Assembly: GCA_947451935.1 (NCBI GenBank) | Contig: CANGBH010000004.1 | Span: 1-64,000 of the forward strand | DNA: 64,000 bases | Direction of reading: 5' to 3' | DNA from: Chitinophagaceae bacterium | Lineage (GTDB): Bacteria > Bacteroidota > Bacteroidia > Chitinophagales > Chitinophagaceae | In this document: positions 53,831-63,597 of the stretch, one piece after another | Layout: every line of letters begins with the position of its first letter | How positions within the stretch are numbered: the stretch's first letter is position 1 | The notes under the pieces: model-generated | Database searches by the model: none | What the model was told of the DNA's origin: nothing | What the model saw: the letters and a program-made list of their open reading frames with translations, nothing else | Position numbers and translations under genes: made by a program

Positions 53831-53904
53831 ACCATTAATGTTTGTACGCAAAAATAAAGTGAATTAATGAAGGGAACAAAATACGAACTTTATGAAACTA
53901 TAAT

Positions 53905-54795
53905 ATGATAGATAAATCACATATACAAAATATCAACGAAGCGATTTTTGCAGCATGCAAGGTTACTGTAGATATACTTAGAATCGATCTCCTACATCCA
54001 ATTATTTCAGGGAACAAACTTTTTAAACTGAATTACTACATTCAAGAGGCTAATGAAAAAAATAAAGATGGCATTATCACATTAGGTGGCAGTTTCTCAA
54101 ATCATCTTGTGGCCTCCGCCTATGCAGCAAAACAAATTGGCCTCAAATCTATTGGAATAGTAAGAGGCGAAAAACCCAATAAATTATCAAATACACTTTC
54201 TGATTGCATTGCATATGGAATGGAATTGCAGTTTATTGACCGAGACGCATTTGATAATATCGATTTAAATGAACTAGCAACTAGACACCCTTCAATGCAA
54301 GTAATTCCTCAAGGAGGCTATGGACCTTTAGGAGCAAAAGGCGCATCTGAAATTCTATCTTTTGAAGGCAGTGAAAACTATTCACACATCATAGCAGCAT
54401 GCGGAACAGGTACCATGACAGCAGGCCTTATTAATGGATCGAATTCAAACCAACATATCATATCTGCTTCTGTATTGAAAAATAATTTTTCAATCATCAA
54501 TGAAATAAAGGCGTTGATTCATCCGGAAAAATTAAATACAAATAATTTAAACGTATTATTCAATTACCATCATGGTGGATATGCAAAAAAAGATAAGGCA
54601 CTCTTAGATATAATGAATGATTTTTATAAGGCGCATCAAATAAAAACAGATTTTGTATATACAGGCAAAATGATTTCAGCATTTTACGACCTTCTGAATA
54701 ATAATTTTTTTTTACCTGGATCACGTATACTCTTAATACATAGCGGCGGCTTACAAGGCAATAGATCGATGACAAATAATGAATTGAACTTTTGA
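53905..54795 (+). CDS. PLP enzyme of the ACC deaminase/D-cysteine desulfhydrase family
   Basis: This 296-residue fold-type II PLP enzyme has the lysine in SGNKLFKLNYY and a conserved GGSFSNHLVASAYA block that binds substrate. GTGTMTAG near residue 170 binds the PLP phosphate. Family members deaminate 1-aminocyclopropane-1-carboxylate or break D-cysteine; the sequence does not decide. Neighbours give no hint. Confidence 0.85.
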   Translation: MIDKSHIQNINEAIFAACKVTVDILRIDLLHPIISGNKLFKLNYYIQEANEKNKDGIITLGGSFSNHLVASAYAAKQIGLKSIGIVRGEKPNKLSNTLSDCIAYGMELQFIDRDAFDNIDLNELATRHPSMQVIPQGGYGPLGAKGASEILSFEGSENYSHIIAACGTGTMTAGLINGSNSNQHIISASVLKNNFSIINEIKALIHPEKLNTNNLNVLFNYHHGGYAKKDKALLDIMNDFYKAHQIKTDFVYTGKMISAFYDLLNNNFFLPGSRILLIHSGGLQGNRSMTNNELNF

Positions 54796-54820
54796 GCCAT
54801 CCAATGTATATTTGTATTCA

Positions 54821-55789
54821 ATGAGACGAATTATATATACAGCCACATGGAGCATAATGCTGTTATTAATACGTCCTGCTAGCACAAGCGCTCAGGATAC
54901 ACTTCCTGCATTCAGCGTAAAAGAAATAAACGGAAAGACTATAGTTGGATGGAATAATCCTGATAAAGAATTAAAACAGTTAATTATTCAACAATCTGCC
55001 GACTCGTTGAAAGCATTCCGCTCCATCATGTCCATGCCAGACCCCACTTCATTTACGAATGGATATTTAGTCAAATCAACAGATAGCATTCGATACTTTT
55101 ATCGGATTTTTTATGTTAAGCTTAATGGACAATATTTCTTCACAAAATCCAAGAGAGCAACAAAAGAAATACCACCGCCACCACCATCGCCACCATCACC
55201 TCCTAAGCCACAACCAGTAATACAACCTATAATACAACCAGTAGCTCAACCGTCAGCGAAATCATCACCACAAACAGCAACAAAAGCAGAAGTAAAAAAG
55301 CAGCCAACAACAAAAAATACTCCGCCCCCAATAGTTGAAACAAAATCATTAGCCCCCATAACTGAAGCAGAAAAAGAAATTGTACGAGAAGTGGATGCAT
55401 ATTTTGAAGAGGAACTAAACTCGAAGAAATATGAAAAAATTCAATTGACTATTCCCGTCTCAAAAATTGAAGACATCGGAAAAATATCAAAGTACATCAA
55501 GAAAGATAGTGTGGTGACTGAAAACATGTTCCAACCCTCTGCTTTTGTCTATATCAATCCAGGCGGTAATCTAATGTTGATATTACCCAATCCCGAAAAA
55601 AAACATTTTTCTTTTCTGGTTTACAAAGAAGACGGAACACTTCTATTCAATATGAAAAATATAAAGGAATCAAAACTCCTGATTGATAGATCAAATTTCA
55701 TGTCGAGTGGATGGTTCAATTACGAAATTTATGAAGGTCAAAAATCTAAAGAAAAAAACAAGTTCTTTATCCCTCCTGAAAATCGATAA
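54821..55789 (+). CDS. Exported proline-rich hypothetical protein
   Basis: This 322-residue protein has a signal peptide (MRRIIYTATWSIMLLL, cut near STSAQ). A globular N-terminal part of about 100 residues comes first, then a proline/glutamine/lysine-rich linker (PPPPPSPPSPPKPQP) to about residue 190, and a C-terminal beta-rich domain. No family is recognised. The linker suggests that it spans a periplasmic or surface gap. A TTG upstream (54812) is less likely than the ATG at 54821. It overlaps the convergent lipB by 23 bases. Confidence 0.65.
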   Translation: MRRIIYTATWSIMLLLIRPASTSAQDTLPAFSVKEINGKTIVGWNNPDKELKQLIIQQSADSLKAFRSIMSMPDPTSFTNGYLVKSTDSIRYFYRIFYVKLNGQYFFTKSKRATKEIPPPPPSPPSPPKPQPVIQPIIQPVAQPSAKSSPQTATKAEVKKQPTTKNTPPPIVETKSLAPITEAEKEIVREVDAYFEEELNSKKYEKIQLTIPVSKIEDIGKISKYIKKDSVVTENMFQPSAFVYINPGGNLMLILPNPEKKHFSFLVYKEDGTLLFNMKNIKESKLLIDRSNFMSSGWFNYEIYEGQKSKEKNKFFIPPENR

Positions 55790-56480
55790 CCTTACACCCG
55801 AATACAGCTTCGAAATTTTTCCTGACCAACGCTTTTACTTCACTCAAATCAACTTCATTACCTAACTCTTGCTTCAAAGAAGTGACCTGTTTATCAGGAA
55901 TCCCACACGGTACAATTGAATTAAAATATGTTAAATCGGTATTGACGTTCAATGCAAATCCATGCATGGTAACCCATCGACTACATCGAACACCCATGGC
56001 ACATATTTTTCTTGCTTTACCCGGAATATCAGTATCTATCCAAACGCCAGTCTCCCCTTTACTGCGCTCTCCTTTGATTCCATAATGGCCTATGGTCAAA
56101 ATAATCACCTCTTCTAACGACCTTAAGTACTTACCTATATCTGTATAAAAATACTCTAGATCAATAATAGGATAGCCCACCAATTGACCTGGCCCATGAA
56201 ACGTAATATCGCCTCCACGGTTAGTAGGATAGTATCCTATATTTCGCTTAGTTAGTTCATCCTGGCTAATTAAAATATGTTCTGTTTTACCGCTTTTCCC
56301 AATGGTATATACAGGAGGGTGTTCACAAAAGAGAAGATGATGTGTAGTTAACGCCCTTTCGCCCTGTTTTGAAGCAGTTGATTTTAATTGTGTATTCGCC
56401 AATAACAAAGACTCTTGCAATTTCCATGCGTCTCCATATTCTAACACCGAAAGATCCCTCAATATTACTTCTTGTATCAT
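55767..56480 (-). CDS. lipB: Octanoyltransferase LipB
   Basis: LipB moves octanoate from acyl carrier protein to the lipoyl domains of dehydrogenase complexes. The 237-residue protein has RGGDITFHGPGQLVGYPI, the catalytic lysine in KICAMGVRCSRWVTMHG and the catalytic cysteine in IVPCGIPD. Its length is normal. It is divergent from the RluD-type gene. Confidence 0.93.
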   Translation of the reverse strand: MIQEVILRDLSVLEYGDAWKLQESLLLANTQLKSTASKQGERALTTHHLLFCEHPPVYTIGKSGKTEHILISQDELTKRNIGYYPTNRGGDITFHGPGQLVGYPIIDLEYFYTDIGKYLRSLEEVIILTIGHYGIKGERSKGETGVWIDTDIPGKARKICAMGVRCSRWVTMHGFALNVNTDLTYFNSIVPCGIPDKQVTSLKQELGNEVDLSEVKALVRKNFEAVFGCKVIDFQEG

Positions 56481-56509
56481 CTCAATTAGAATTAGCTACC
56501 TAAACACAA

Positions 56510-56517
56510 TATCTTTG
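56510..56517 (+). promoter_or_regulatory. Bacteroidota -7 box of the RluD-type gene
   Basis: TATCTTTG is an exact TAnnTTTG match 14 bases before the start codon at 56532. Confidence 0.5.
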
Positions 56518-56531
56518 CAAAAATAGGTATT

Positions 56532-57605
56532 ATGTCGCACGCAGATAAGAATGAAACCCAGGATGAGGAAATCTCCACCGGATATTCGGAAGAGTTATAC
56601 GAAAGACTGACCTTATCTGTAGATAAAGGGCAAGAGCCACTTCGTGTGGATCGGTTTATATTATCAAAAACAGTTAATACCTCGCGAAATAAAATTCAGC
56701 TCGCTATTGAAGCAGGAATGGTAACAGTTAATGGCATAGCCACCAGAGCGAATTATAAAGTCAAACCGTTCGACCAAATCATTTTTTATTCAGATACGAG
56801 TCCTGAAACCTATGACATCATTCCAGAAAAACTAGACTTAAACATTGTATACGAAGATGATCATGTTTTAGTGGTAAATAAGCCCGCCGGTTTGGTTGTC
56901 CATCCTGGATCAGGAAACTACAGTGGTACGCTAATCAATGGCGTGGCATGGCATCTAAAGGAACAACAACCCGATATATCAGAAAGTAAACTGCCTCGAT
57001 TTGGGATGGTACATAGAATTGATAAAAATACGACTGGACTTCTTGTATTAGCCAAATCAGAAATTGCTGCGATGAAATTGGCTAAACAATTCTTCGACCA
57101 TACCGTTGAAAGAAAATATATAGCACTTGTTTGGGGAGGATTTGATGAAATAACAGGAACCATTAGAGGAAATATAGCTCGTCATGAGCGACTTCGAAAA
57201 TTAATGGATGTATACCCCGATGGTGGCGAACATGGCAAAGAAGCAATTACCCACTATAGGGTACTTGAAGACATGAAATATGTAAGCCTCATAGAATGTG
57301 AATTGGAAACTGGAAGAACACACCAAATCAGAGTCCACATGCAGCATATTGGTCATTCATTATTCAATGATGACGTCTATGGAGGAAATAGAATTCTAAA
57401 AGGAACAGTTTTTACAAAGTATAAACAATTCGTAGATAACTGTTTTAGTATTTGTAGTAGACATGCTTTACATGCTCAAATACTTGGATTCATCCATCCA
57501 ATCACAGGTGAAAAAATGAAATTCGAAAGCGAACTTCCAGAAGACATGAAAGAGTTGATTGAAAAATGGAGAGGATATTCAAATACCAAAACACTGGAAG
57601 CTTAA
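56532..57605 (+). CDS. RluD-type pseudouridine synthase
   Basis: This 357-residue rRNA pseudouridine synthase of the RluA family has an N-terminal S4 RNA-binding domain (RVDRFILSKTVNTSRNKIQLAI) and the catalytic aspartate in MVHRIDKNTTGLLVLAK. ETGRTHQIRVHMQHIGH is the conserved C-terminal motif. It probably modifies helix 69 of 23S rRNA like RluD, but the exact uridine is not readable. The gene is monocistronic. Confidence 0.92.
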   Translation: MSHADKNETQDEEISTGYSEELYERLTLSVDKGQEPLRVDRFILSKTVNTSRNKIQLAIEAGMVTVNGIATRANYKVKPFDQIIFYSDTSPETYDIIPEKLDLNIVYEDDHVLVVNKPAGLVVHPGSGNYSGTLINGVAWHLKEQQPDISESKLPRFGMVHRIDKNTTGLLVLAKSEIAAMKLAKQFFDHTVERKYIALVWGGFDEITGTIRGNIARHERLRKLMDVYPDGGEHGKEAITHYRVLEDMKYVSLIECELETGRTHQIRVHMQHIGHSLFNDDVYGGNRILKGTVFTKYKQFVDNCFSICSRHALHAQILGFIHPITGEKMKFESELPEDMKELIEKWRGYSNTKTLEA

Positions 57606-57667
57606 TAACCAAGTAAAGAAATCAAATAAGTATCCCGGAGATGCGTCATAATGTAAACGCGAACCAT

Positions 57668-58618
57668 TTAATCGGCTAAATCATAAATAGTTGCAGTAAA
57701 TAGCCCTCGCTCCTTTCCTTTTAGCATTACACCCCAATTTCCATCGTAACGTATCACTTTGGGATATAAATATTTTCCAAATTTTGCAATTTCAACTTCC
57801 ATCGATACATTAAATCGGTAAACACCCGCATTATAGCTCATCTTATAGTTACGTGCCAAAACCTCAAACGTAGTATAATCAAACCAGGTTACCATCTCAT
57901 CAATAACTATATCATCCTTTTTAAAAAAAGATAGATCATCTTTTGCCTTCAATGAAAATAAATAACAAGGGCGGCCTTTATATTCTTGTATATCGATCAC
58001 AAAATTATACAGATCTGAATGGGATGGATCAAAAACCATCACCTTATTTCCCATTAATGGAATCCCTGGAATATCTTTACCCGGATTGAAAAACAACATC
58101 TTGAGTTGCTCCTTGTGTTTATCTAATCCTCGCTTCCCTTGTATGGATAGCTTAATGTCTTTTAACACATTTGTTTCTCCACAAACGGTATCCTTGGAGA
58201 AAAAAAGTGATGCATATAATTCTCCAGTATAGTAATTGAACTCACCATTATCTTTATAATAATCACCGGTAGTTCGTTCTTCTAATATATCAGTGACTCG
58301 ACATGAATGGGATGCCCACTGCCGCGTTTTACTATTCATACTGGCCTCTACTGTACCATTCTTTCCGAACATCCTAACATCATTCAATGATGTATACTTT
58401 AATACCCTAAGATTTTTAAATGCCTTGTAAAATGTTGTGTCATTCTCCACTCTTTTTATAAAGCCGGGCACGTTCGTCCCTGAGCGGATAACAACAGGCG
58501 TCAAGCTTACCTGCTTTCCACCTGTCATGAATATTGAATCAGTTTGCTGTGCAGACAAAACAGTTGGAGCAAATAATAAAAGAATAGATATTCTACTCAA
58601 AAAATGATTCATGAACAC
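57668..58618 (-). CDS. Exported hypothetical protein
   Basis: The 316-residue product has a signal peptide ending near VLSAQQ. The mature part is beta-rich, with blocks such as VWFDYTTFEVLARNYKMSYNAG-like (here VTWFDYTTFEVLARN) that recall DUF3108-type or LolA-like shells. No catalytic motif was found. A second ATG two codons downstream could be the start. Function unknown. Confidence 0.6.
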   Translation of the reverse strand: MFMNHFLSRISILLLFAPTVLSAQQTDSIFMTGGKQVSLTPVVIRSGTNVPGFIKRVENDTTFYKAFKNLRVLKYTSLNDVRMFGKNGTVEASMNSKTRQWASHSCRVTDILEERTTGDYYKDNGEFNYYTGELYASLFFSKDTVCGETNVLKDIKLSIQGKRGLDKHKEQLKMLFFNPGKDIPGIPLMGNKVMVFDPSHSDLYNFVIDIQEYKGRPCYLFSLKAKDDLSFFKKDDIVIDEMVTWFDYTTFEVLARNYKMSYNAGVYRFNVSMEVEIAKFGKYLYPKVIRYDGNWGVMLKGKERGLFTATIYDLAD

Positions 58619-58764
58619 GAAGGTACATGCCTTAACCGAATATTATACGCTATTAGGTGTGTAACAAAATGCAATACTGCACTTTTAACGAGATCTTAAG
58701 TTGAAAAAAAATAAGTAGCTTTCTCCTTTGATTCAAAAGAAAGTTATTTTTATTCATTCGTTTT

Positions 58765-59400
58765 ATGTCCGCTCAAATGTCCATTGAAGCCATAGAAAAC
58801 CTCTCCTTTTTAGCATTAGGCGACTCCTATACAATAGGCGAAGGCGTCCACATTCAAGATAGCTTCCCATACCAAACGGCAGACATACTCCGAAACAAAA
58901 ACATCCATCTAAATTCGCCAATAATCGTTGCTAAAACAGGCTGGACTACTAGCGAATTGTTTACAACCATTGAATCAAGAAACTTAAACAATGAATATGA
59001 TATTGTAACATTATTGATAGGTGTAAATAATCAGTATAGAGGAAAACCAATTCAAGAATTTACTGATGAATATGAAATGCTTTTGCAAAAAGCCATATCA
59101 CTAGCTGGAAATAAAAGAAGTCATGTATTAGCATTAAGCATACCCGACTGGAGTGTTACTCCATTTGCAGAGGGGCGAGACAAAAAGAAAATAGCCGATG
59201 AAATAAATGGTTTTAATACTATCGTGGAATCTATATCATCTTCATCTAAAGTGCCATTCATTGACATTACTACGGAATATAGAGCAAGAAGTGTCGACCT
59301 CTCTTTTATAGCACAAGACAAACTGCATCCTTCGGGAAAAGAATACCAAGCATGGTCAGAAAAAATTGCCGAAGCAATAGCAATATCTTACACTAAATAA
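58765..59400 (+). CDS. SGNH/GDSL-family hydrolase
   Basis: This 211-residue esterase/lipase-like enzyme has the nucleophile in LALGDSYTIGEG (block I), the Asn of GVNNQYRG (block III) and the Asp/His dyad in DKLHPSG (block V). There is no signal peptide, so it is cytoplasmic. The substrate is unknown; related proteins remove acyl or acetyl groups. Its end overlaps the convergent pyrF by 13 bases. Confidence 0.85.
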   Translation: MSAQMSIEAIENLSFLALGDSYTIGEGVHIQDSFPYQTADILRNKNIHLNSPIIVAKTGWTTSELFTTIESRNLNNEYDIVTLLIGVNNQYRGKPIQEFTDEYEMLLQKAISLAGNKRSHVLALSIPDWSVTPFAEGRDKKKIADEINGFNTIVESISSSSKVPFIDITTEYRARSVDLSFIAQDKLHPSGKEYQAWSEKIAEAIAISYTK

Positions 59401-60200
59401 TTGGCCATTTCTAACGCATAGCCTTTTGCTTTTTCTCCTGCTTGCTGTGCAAAATCAATACCGGTTGATGCATATATAATGTCTCTACTTACATTAACCA
59501 ATATACCGACATCTTTAGTCATGGCTTTACGAGAGATTTCTTCTAGACTACCTCCCTGTGCACCTACTCCAGGCACTAGAAAAAAATGATCTGGTGCAAT
59601 CTTGCGCAAATGAAGAAACTCATCTGAACGAGTGGCACCAACTACAAACATCAGATTTTCAGTTGTCCCCCATGTCGACACTTTACGAATCACTTCTTCA
59701 TAGAGTCGCTTAGGTTCATCACCTTCAATTGATTTCAATTCAAAATCCAATGCTCCTGGATTTGAGGTAAGCCCTAATACAATAGCCCATTTATCATTGA
59801 ATTGTAAAAATGGCTTGACACTATCTTCTCCCATATAAGGAGCAACTGTAATGGAATCAAAAGGCATGTTTCTCAAAAAAGCAATAGCATATTGAGTAGA
59901 GGTATTTCCAATATCACCTCGCTTTGCATCAGCAATTTTGAAATGCGAAGAAGGAATATAATTTACGGTCTTCTCTAATGATGCCCATCCTTTCAACCCC
60001 TGTGCTTCATAAAACGCAGTATTGACTTTATAGGAAACACAATAAGGTAATGTAGCGTCAATAATGGCTTTATTGAAAGCGAAAACAGGATCTTCTTCCT
60101 CTTTAAGGTGAGCTGGTATTTTTTCTATATCAGTATCTAATCCTACACACAGATAAGAATTAACTTCTCTAATCCGCTCTATTAACTTAGCTCTATTCAT
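59388..60200 (-). CDS. pyrF: Orotidine 5'-phosphate decarboxylase (type 2)
   Basis: This is the last step of UMP synthesis. The 270-residue protein belongs to the PyrF type 2 group and has the catalytic DAKRGDIGNTSTQYA. VGLDTDIEKIP and FLVPGVGAQGG are other conserved parts. It starts 12 bases downstream of the kynU gene end on the same strand, so it may share its transcript, although no pathway link is known. Confidence 0.93.
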   Translation of the reverse strand: MNRAKLIERIREVNSYLCVGLDTDIEKIPAHLKEEEDPVFAFNKAIIDATLPYCVSYKVNTAFYEAQGLKGWASLEKTVNYIPSSHFKIADAKRGDIGNTSTQYAIAFLRNMPFDSITVAPYMGEDSVKPFLQFNDKWAIVLGLTSNPGALDFELKSIEGDEPKRLYEEVIRKVSTWGTTENLMFVVGATRSDEFLHLRKIAPDHFFLVPGVGAQGGSLEEISRKAMTKDVGILVNVSRDIIYASTGIDFAQQAGEKAKGYALEMANYLV

Positions 60201-60211
60201 TGAAAATATAA

Positions 60212-61501
60212 TTATGGTTTTACGTAATGTCCGTTTAAAACAAGTTGAAGGGTTTCACAAAAATCCCAAATTTCTGTAAATGTATTATAAAGTGGAACAG
60301 GAGCCAACCTAATCACATTAGGCTCTCTCCAGTCAAGCATAAATCCTGCCTTAATCAATTCATCAAATACCTCTTTCCCGGCACGAGAAAAAAGTAATGA
60401 AATTTGACATCCAGCTCCTTCAGGAGTTATACAAGTTAACATTGATCCCGCCTCACTTTTCAGAATATCTGAAAGTAAAAAACTCATCCATTCTCGCATC
60501 GATTTTTGCTTTTCTACCACCATTCCCCATCCTGCTTTTTCGAAAATAGAAAGTGATGCCTCTAAGCAAGCATAGAGAATTAATGAAGGGGTACTAAGCT
60601 GCCAGCCTGTTGCATCACCTTCTGCCTGAAATGAGTGATGCATCTGAAAACGATCTTCCTTTTTGTAACCCCACCATCCAGCAAATCGTTTTATAGATTC
60701 ATCAGTGTGATATCTTTCATGAATGTAGACACCCCCAACAGCGCCGGGTCCTGCATTAAGGTATTTGTAGGAACACCAACATGCAAAATCAAGATCCCAA
60801 TCATGTAACTGAAGAGAAATATTCCCGATGGCATGGGCAAGATCAAAACCAACTAACGCTCCAACCTGCTTAGCTGCAGAAGCTATCCTTTTCATATCGA
60901 ATACATACCCCGAATAATAATTTACTCCACCTATAAACACCAACGCTATCTCGTCTGCATTGTCCTTTATTGCTTTTATAACATCATCATCAGTGATGGG
61001 CCGTTGTTGACTTAACGGTTCAACCTCTATCAAAATAGATGTTGGATCTTCCCCTAAAAAGGAAATAAAGGAAGACAATGCATAGTAGTCGCTAGGAAAT
61101 GCTTTTGACTCAATCAGGATTTTTTTTCGCTTCCCAGAAGGACTGTAAAAACTACCCAACATCAAATGGATATTCACAGTAAGCTGATTCATGATGCTAA
61201 TCTCGTTTGACTTTGCTCCAGCGAGTATAGACATCTGATCAACAAGCAGTGCATGTTGATGAATCCATGGGGCTTCTCCATCGAAAAAAGACTCTACACC
61301 ATTCGAAGCCCATTGATTAAGCACTTTATTAATATGCTGTTGAGCTACTTTAGGCTGCAAACCCAAAGAATTACCAAGAAAATATATTTTAGGACTATCA
61401 ATTTCCATTCCTGGAATCAAAAACTCATCTCTAAACAACCTCAACGGATCTTGTTTGTCGAGTTCCTCTGCAAATGACTTTGTTTTTTGAAATCGCTTCA
61501 T
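60212..61501 (-). CDS. kynU: Kynureninase
   Basis: Kynureninase cleaves kynurenine or 3-hydroxykynurenine to (hydroxy)anthranilate and alanine, part of tryptophan breakdown or NAD synthesis. The 429-residue PLP enzyme shows YFLGNSLGLQP near the start, FDLAHAIGN with the PLP aspartate and CWCSYKYLNAGPG with the PLP lysine. Other kynurenine-pathway genes are not in this window. A 2-base gap separates it from the SDR gene upstream. Confidence 0.92.
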   Translation of the reverse strand: MKRFQKTKSFAEELDKQDPLRLFRDEFLIPGMEIDSPKIYFLGNSLGLQPKVAQQHINKVLNQWASNGVESFFDGEAPWIHQHALLVDQMSILAGAKSNEISIMNQLTVNIHLMLGSFYSPSGKRKKILIESKAFPSDYYALSSFISFLGEDPTSILIEVEPLSQQRPITDDDVIKAIKDNADEIALVFIGGVNYYSGYVFDMKRIASAAKQVGALVGFDLAHAIGNISLQLHDWDLDFACWCSYKYLNAGPGAVGGVYIHERYHTDESIKRFAGWWGYKKEDRFQMHHSFQAEGDATGWQLSTPSLILYACLEASLSIFEKAGWGMVVEKQKSMREWMSFLLSDILKSEAGSMLTCITPEGAGCQISLLFSRAGKEVFDELIKAGFMLDWREPNVIRLAPVPLYNTFTEIWDFCETLQLVLNGHYVKP

Positions 61502-61503
61502 AA

Positions 61504-62289
61504 TTAAATTGTGCCAGTTCTTCCACCATCAACCGGCATACTTATTCCATTTACATATGAAGCCGCAGGTGAAGCCAAAAATGCCGCTACAGCTGCAATC
61601 TCAACAGGTGCACCAAAACGCTTTGTTGGCACTGAAGATACCATCCGTTGATGCATTTGTGACTTATCTACTTTAGCGTTTGCAGCGAAATGAGTTATCA
61701 CTTCATCCAGCCTAGAGGTATCTATAAAACCAGGTAAAAGGCTATTTACGGTGATGCCAAATGGCGCCAACTCATTCGACATCGTTTTACTCCAGGAGGC
61801 AACAGCTGCGCGTATTGTATTAGAAACACCAAGGTTGTCTAGCGGAATTCGTACGCTAGTGGAAATAATATTAATAATTCTCCCAAATCCATTTTTTTTC
61901 ATTGCAGGAACTACATGTTGCACGAGCAACTGATTACATAAAACATGCTGCTTAAAAGCCGACTCAAATTCAACTAACCCCGCATCCAATATCAAACCAG
62001 GTGTTGGTCCACCCGTATTATTAATCAAAATATCAATATCCGTTTTTTGAGTAATCGATTGAATGAGCCCTTCAAGTTCAGTCAGGTTAGTAAAATCAAT
62101 AGAATAATATTGATGTCTTTGCCCTGCATCATGCGAAAGTTCGCTTACTGTTTTTTCTAATGCAGCTGAATTTCTCGACAACAATATACAGGTTGCCCCT
62201 AATAAAGAAAGCTCGATGGCAATGGCTTTTCCAATTCCCTGTGAACTTCCAGAAACAAGTGCAGTTTTTCCTACAAGAGACAAATTCAT
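61504..62289 (-). CDS. Short-chain dehydrogenase/reductase
   Basis: This 261-residue classical SDR has the cofactor motif VSGSSQGIGKAIA, NNTGG, and the C-terminal YVNGISMPVDGG. The active-site serine is in NIISTS, but the usual Tyr of YxxxK is not obvious: the expected region reads VSNTIRAAVASW. This deviation suggests altered or lost catalysis, or an SDR of the type that uses other residues. It is tightly linked to kynU. Confidence 0.8.
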   Translation of the reverse strand: MNLSLVGKTALVSGSSQGIGKAIAIELSLLGATCILLSRNSAALEKTVSELSHDAGQRHQYYSIDFTNLTELEGLIQSITQKTDIDILINNTGGPTPGLILDAGLVEFESAFKQHVLCNQLLVQHVVPAMKKNGFGRIINIISTSVRIPLDNLGVSNTIRAAVASWSKTMSNELAPFGITVNSLLPGFIDTSRLDEVITHFAANAKVDKSQMHQRMVSSVPTKRFGAPVEIAAVAAFLASPAASYVNGISMPVDGGRTGTI

Positions 62290-62304
62290 GCTAAACGTTT
62301 AAAA

Positions 62305-63597
62305 CTAATCCATTTCACTTTTGATCTGATCAGAAATCACAACAAGTACTTTATCAATACGATGGCTATCCATGTCGATGATTTCAAATGAAAATCCTTT
62401 CCATTCAAACTTATCACCAGTAGATGGTATGCGTTCTAAGGTATGCAATATGAATCCTGCTAGTGTATCAAACTCTTGTTCCCCTTCATTCATCCAATCA
62501 GCCTTTTCGAATCGAGTAAGGAAATCGTAGAATGGTATTTGTGCATCAACTAAATATGAGCCATCTTCTCTAGCAATAATTTCATAATCTTGAAGATCAT
62601 GCTGGGGCAAGTCGCCAACGATGGCTTCCAACAAATCATTCAATGTTACCAACCCTAGTAGTGAACCGTATTCATCCACAACAAAGCTAGTATGGATTTT
62701 TGTTTGTTTAAATTTTTCTAGCAGTTGATAAGGACTGATATTTTCAGGAACGAACAAGGGCGTTTTCATAACATCTTTAAATAGCACATCATCTGGCGTT
62801 ACGTACATGTCTTTAACAGAAACAATCCCTTTTACATTATCAATATCCTTGTCACAAATAGGATATACCGAATGTGGCTCCTTTAGTATCTTTTCGCGAA
62901 TTTGATTTTCATTGTCATTTACATCAAACCAAATAACATCACTACGATGGGTCATTAATGAAGTAATGTTTCGATCACCTAAATGGAATACACGTTGAAT
63001 AATCTCATGTTCAGCATCTTCAATAGCGCCTTGCTCACTTCCTTCTGTGATTATTGCCTTGATTTCTTCCTCGGTAACTTGATCCTCCCCAACACGAACA
63101 CGAAACAATTTCATTATAAATGTTGTGGTATTCGTAAGCAACCAAACAAACGGATGAACAACTAATGCTATCAAACGCATTGGCGCAGCCACATTTTTAG
63201 CAATTTTTTCAGGACTAGTCATGCCTAAGCGCTTTGGCACCAATTCACCAAAAACGAGCGAGAAGAAGGTGATGATAACAACCACAACAGCAGTTGCCAA
63301 GCCTAAGCTATATTTAGCCAACAAGGGTATTGTTGAAAAATAAATAGAAACATCGTCTACGATTTTATCACCACTAAAAATACCAGTAAGGATACCGATA
63401 GTCGTAATTCCAATTTGTATAGTAGACAAAAACGAATCAGGCTTTTGTGCCAATAATAGTGCCTGCTTAGCCCGTAAGTCACCTTTATTGGCTTGTGCCT
63501 CCAATCTAGCTTTTCGTGCTGAAACCAATGCGATTTCAGTCATTGAAAAAAAGCCATTAATTAGAATAAGACAGAATAAGATTAAAATTTCGTTCAT
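62305..63597 (-). CDS. CorC/HlyC-type membrane protein with CNNM and CBS domains
   Basis: The 430-residue protein has a CNNM/DUF21 membrane part (about residues 1-190) with three to four helices, beginning ILILFCLILINGFFSMTEIALVSARKARLE (seen as GFFSMTEIAL). Two CBS domains (about 215-335) and a CorC_HlyC C-terminal domain (LAGFILHTLERIP) follow. These proteins are thought to export or sense Mg2+ or Co2+. A start at 63681 would add a poor extension over the next gene; the ATG at 63597, which overlaps the upstream stop as ATGA, is chosen. Confidence 0.9.
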   Translation of the reverse strand: MNEILILFCLILINGFFSMTEIALVSARKARLEAQANKGDLRAKQALLLAQKPDSFLSTIQIGITTIGILTGIFSGDKIVDDVSIYFSTIPLLAKYSLGLATAVVVVIITFFSLVFGELVPKRLGMTSPEKIAKNVAAPMRLIALVVHPFVWLLTNTTTFIMKLFRVRVGEDQVTEEEIKAIITEGSEQGAIEDAEHEIIQRVFHLGDRNITSLMTHRSDVIWFDVNDNENQIREKILKEPHSVYPICDKDIDNVKGIVSVKDMYVTPDDVLFKDVMKTPLFVPENISPYQLLEKFKQTKIHTSFVVDEYGSLLGLVTLNDLLEAIVGDLPQHDLQDYEIIAREDGSYLVDAQIPFYDFLTRFEKADWMNEGEQEFDTLAGFILHTLERIPSTGDKFEWKGFSFEIIDMDSHRIDKVLVVISDQIKSEMD

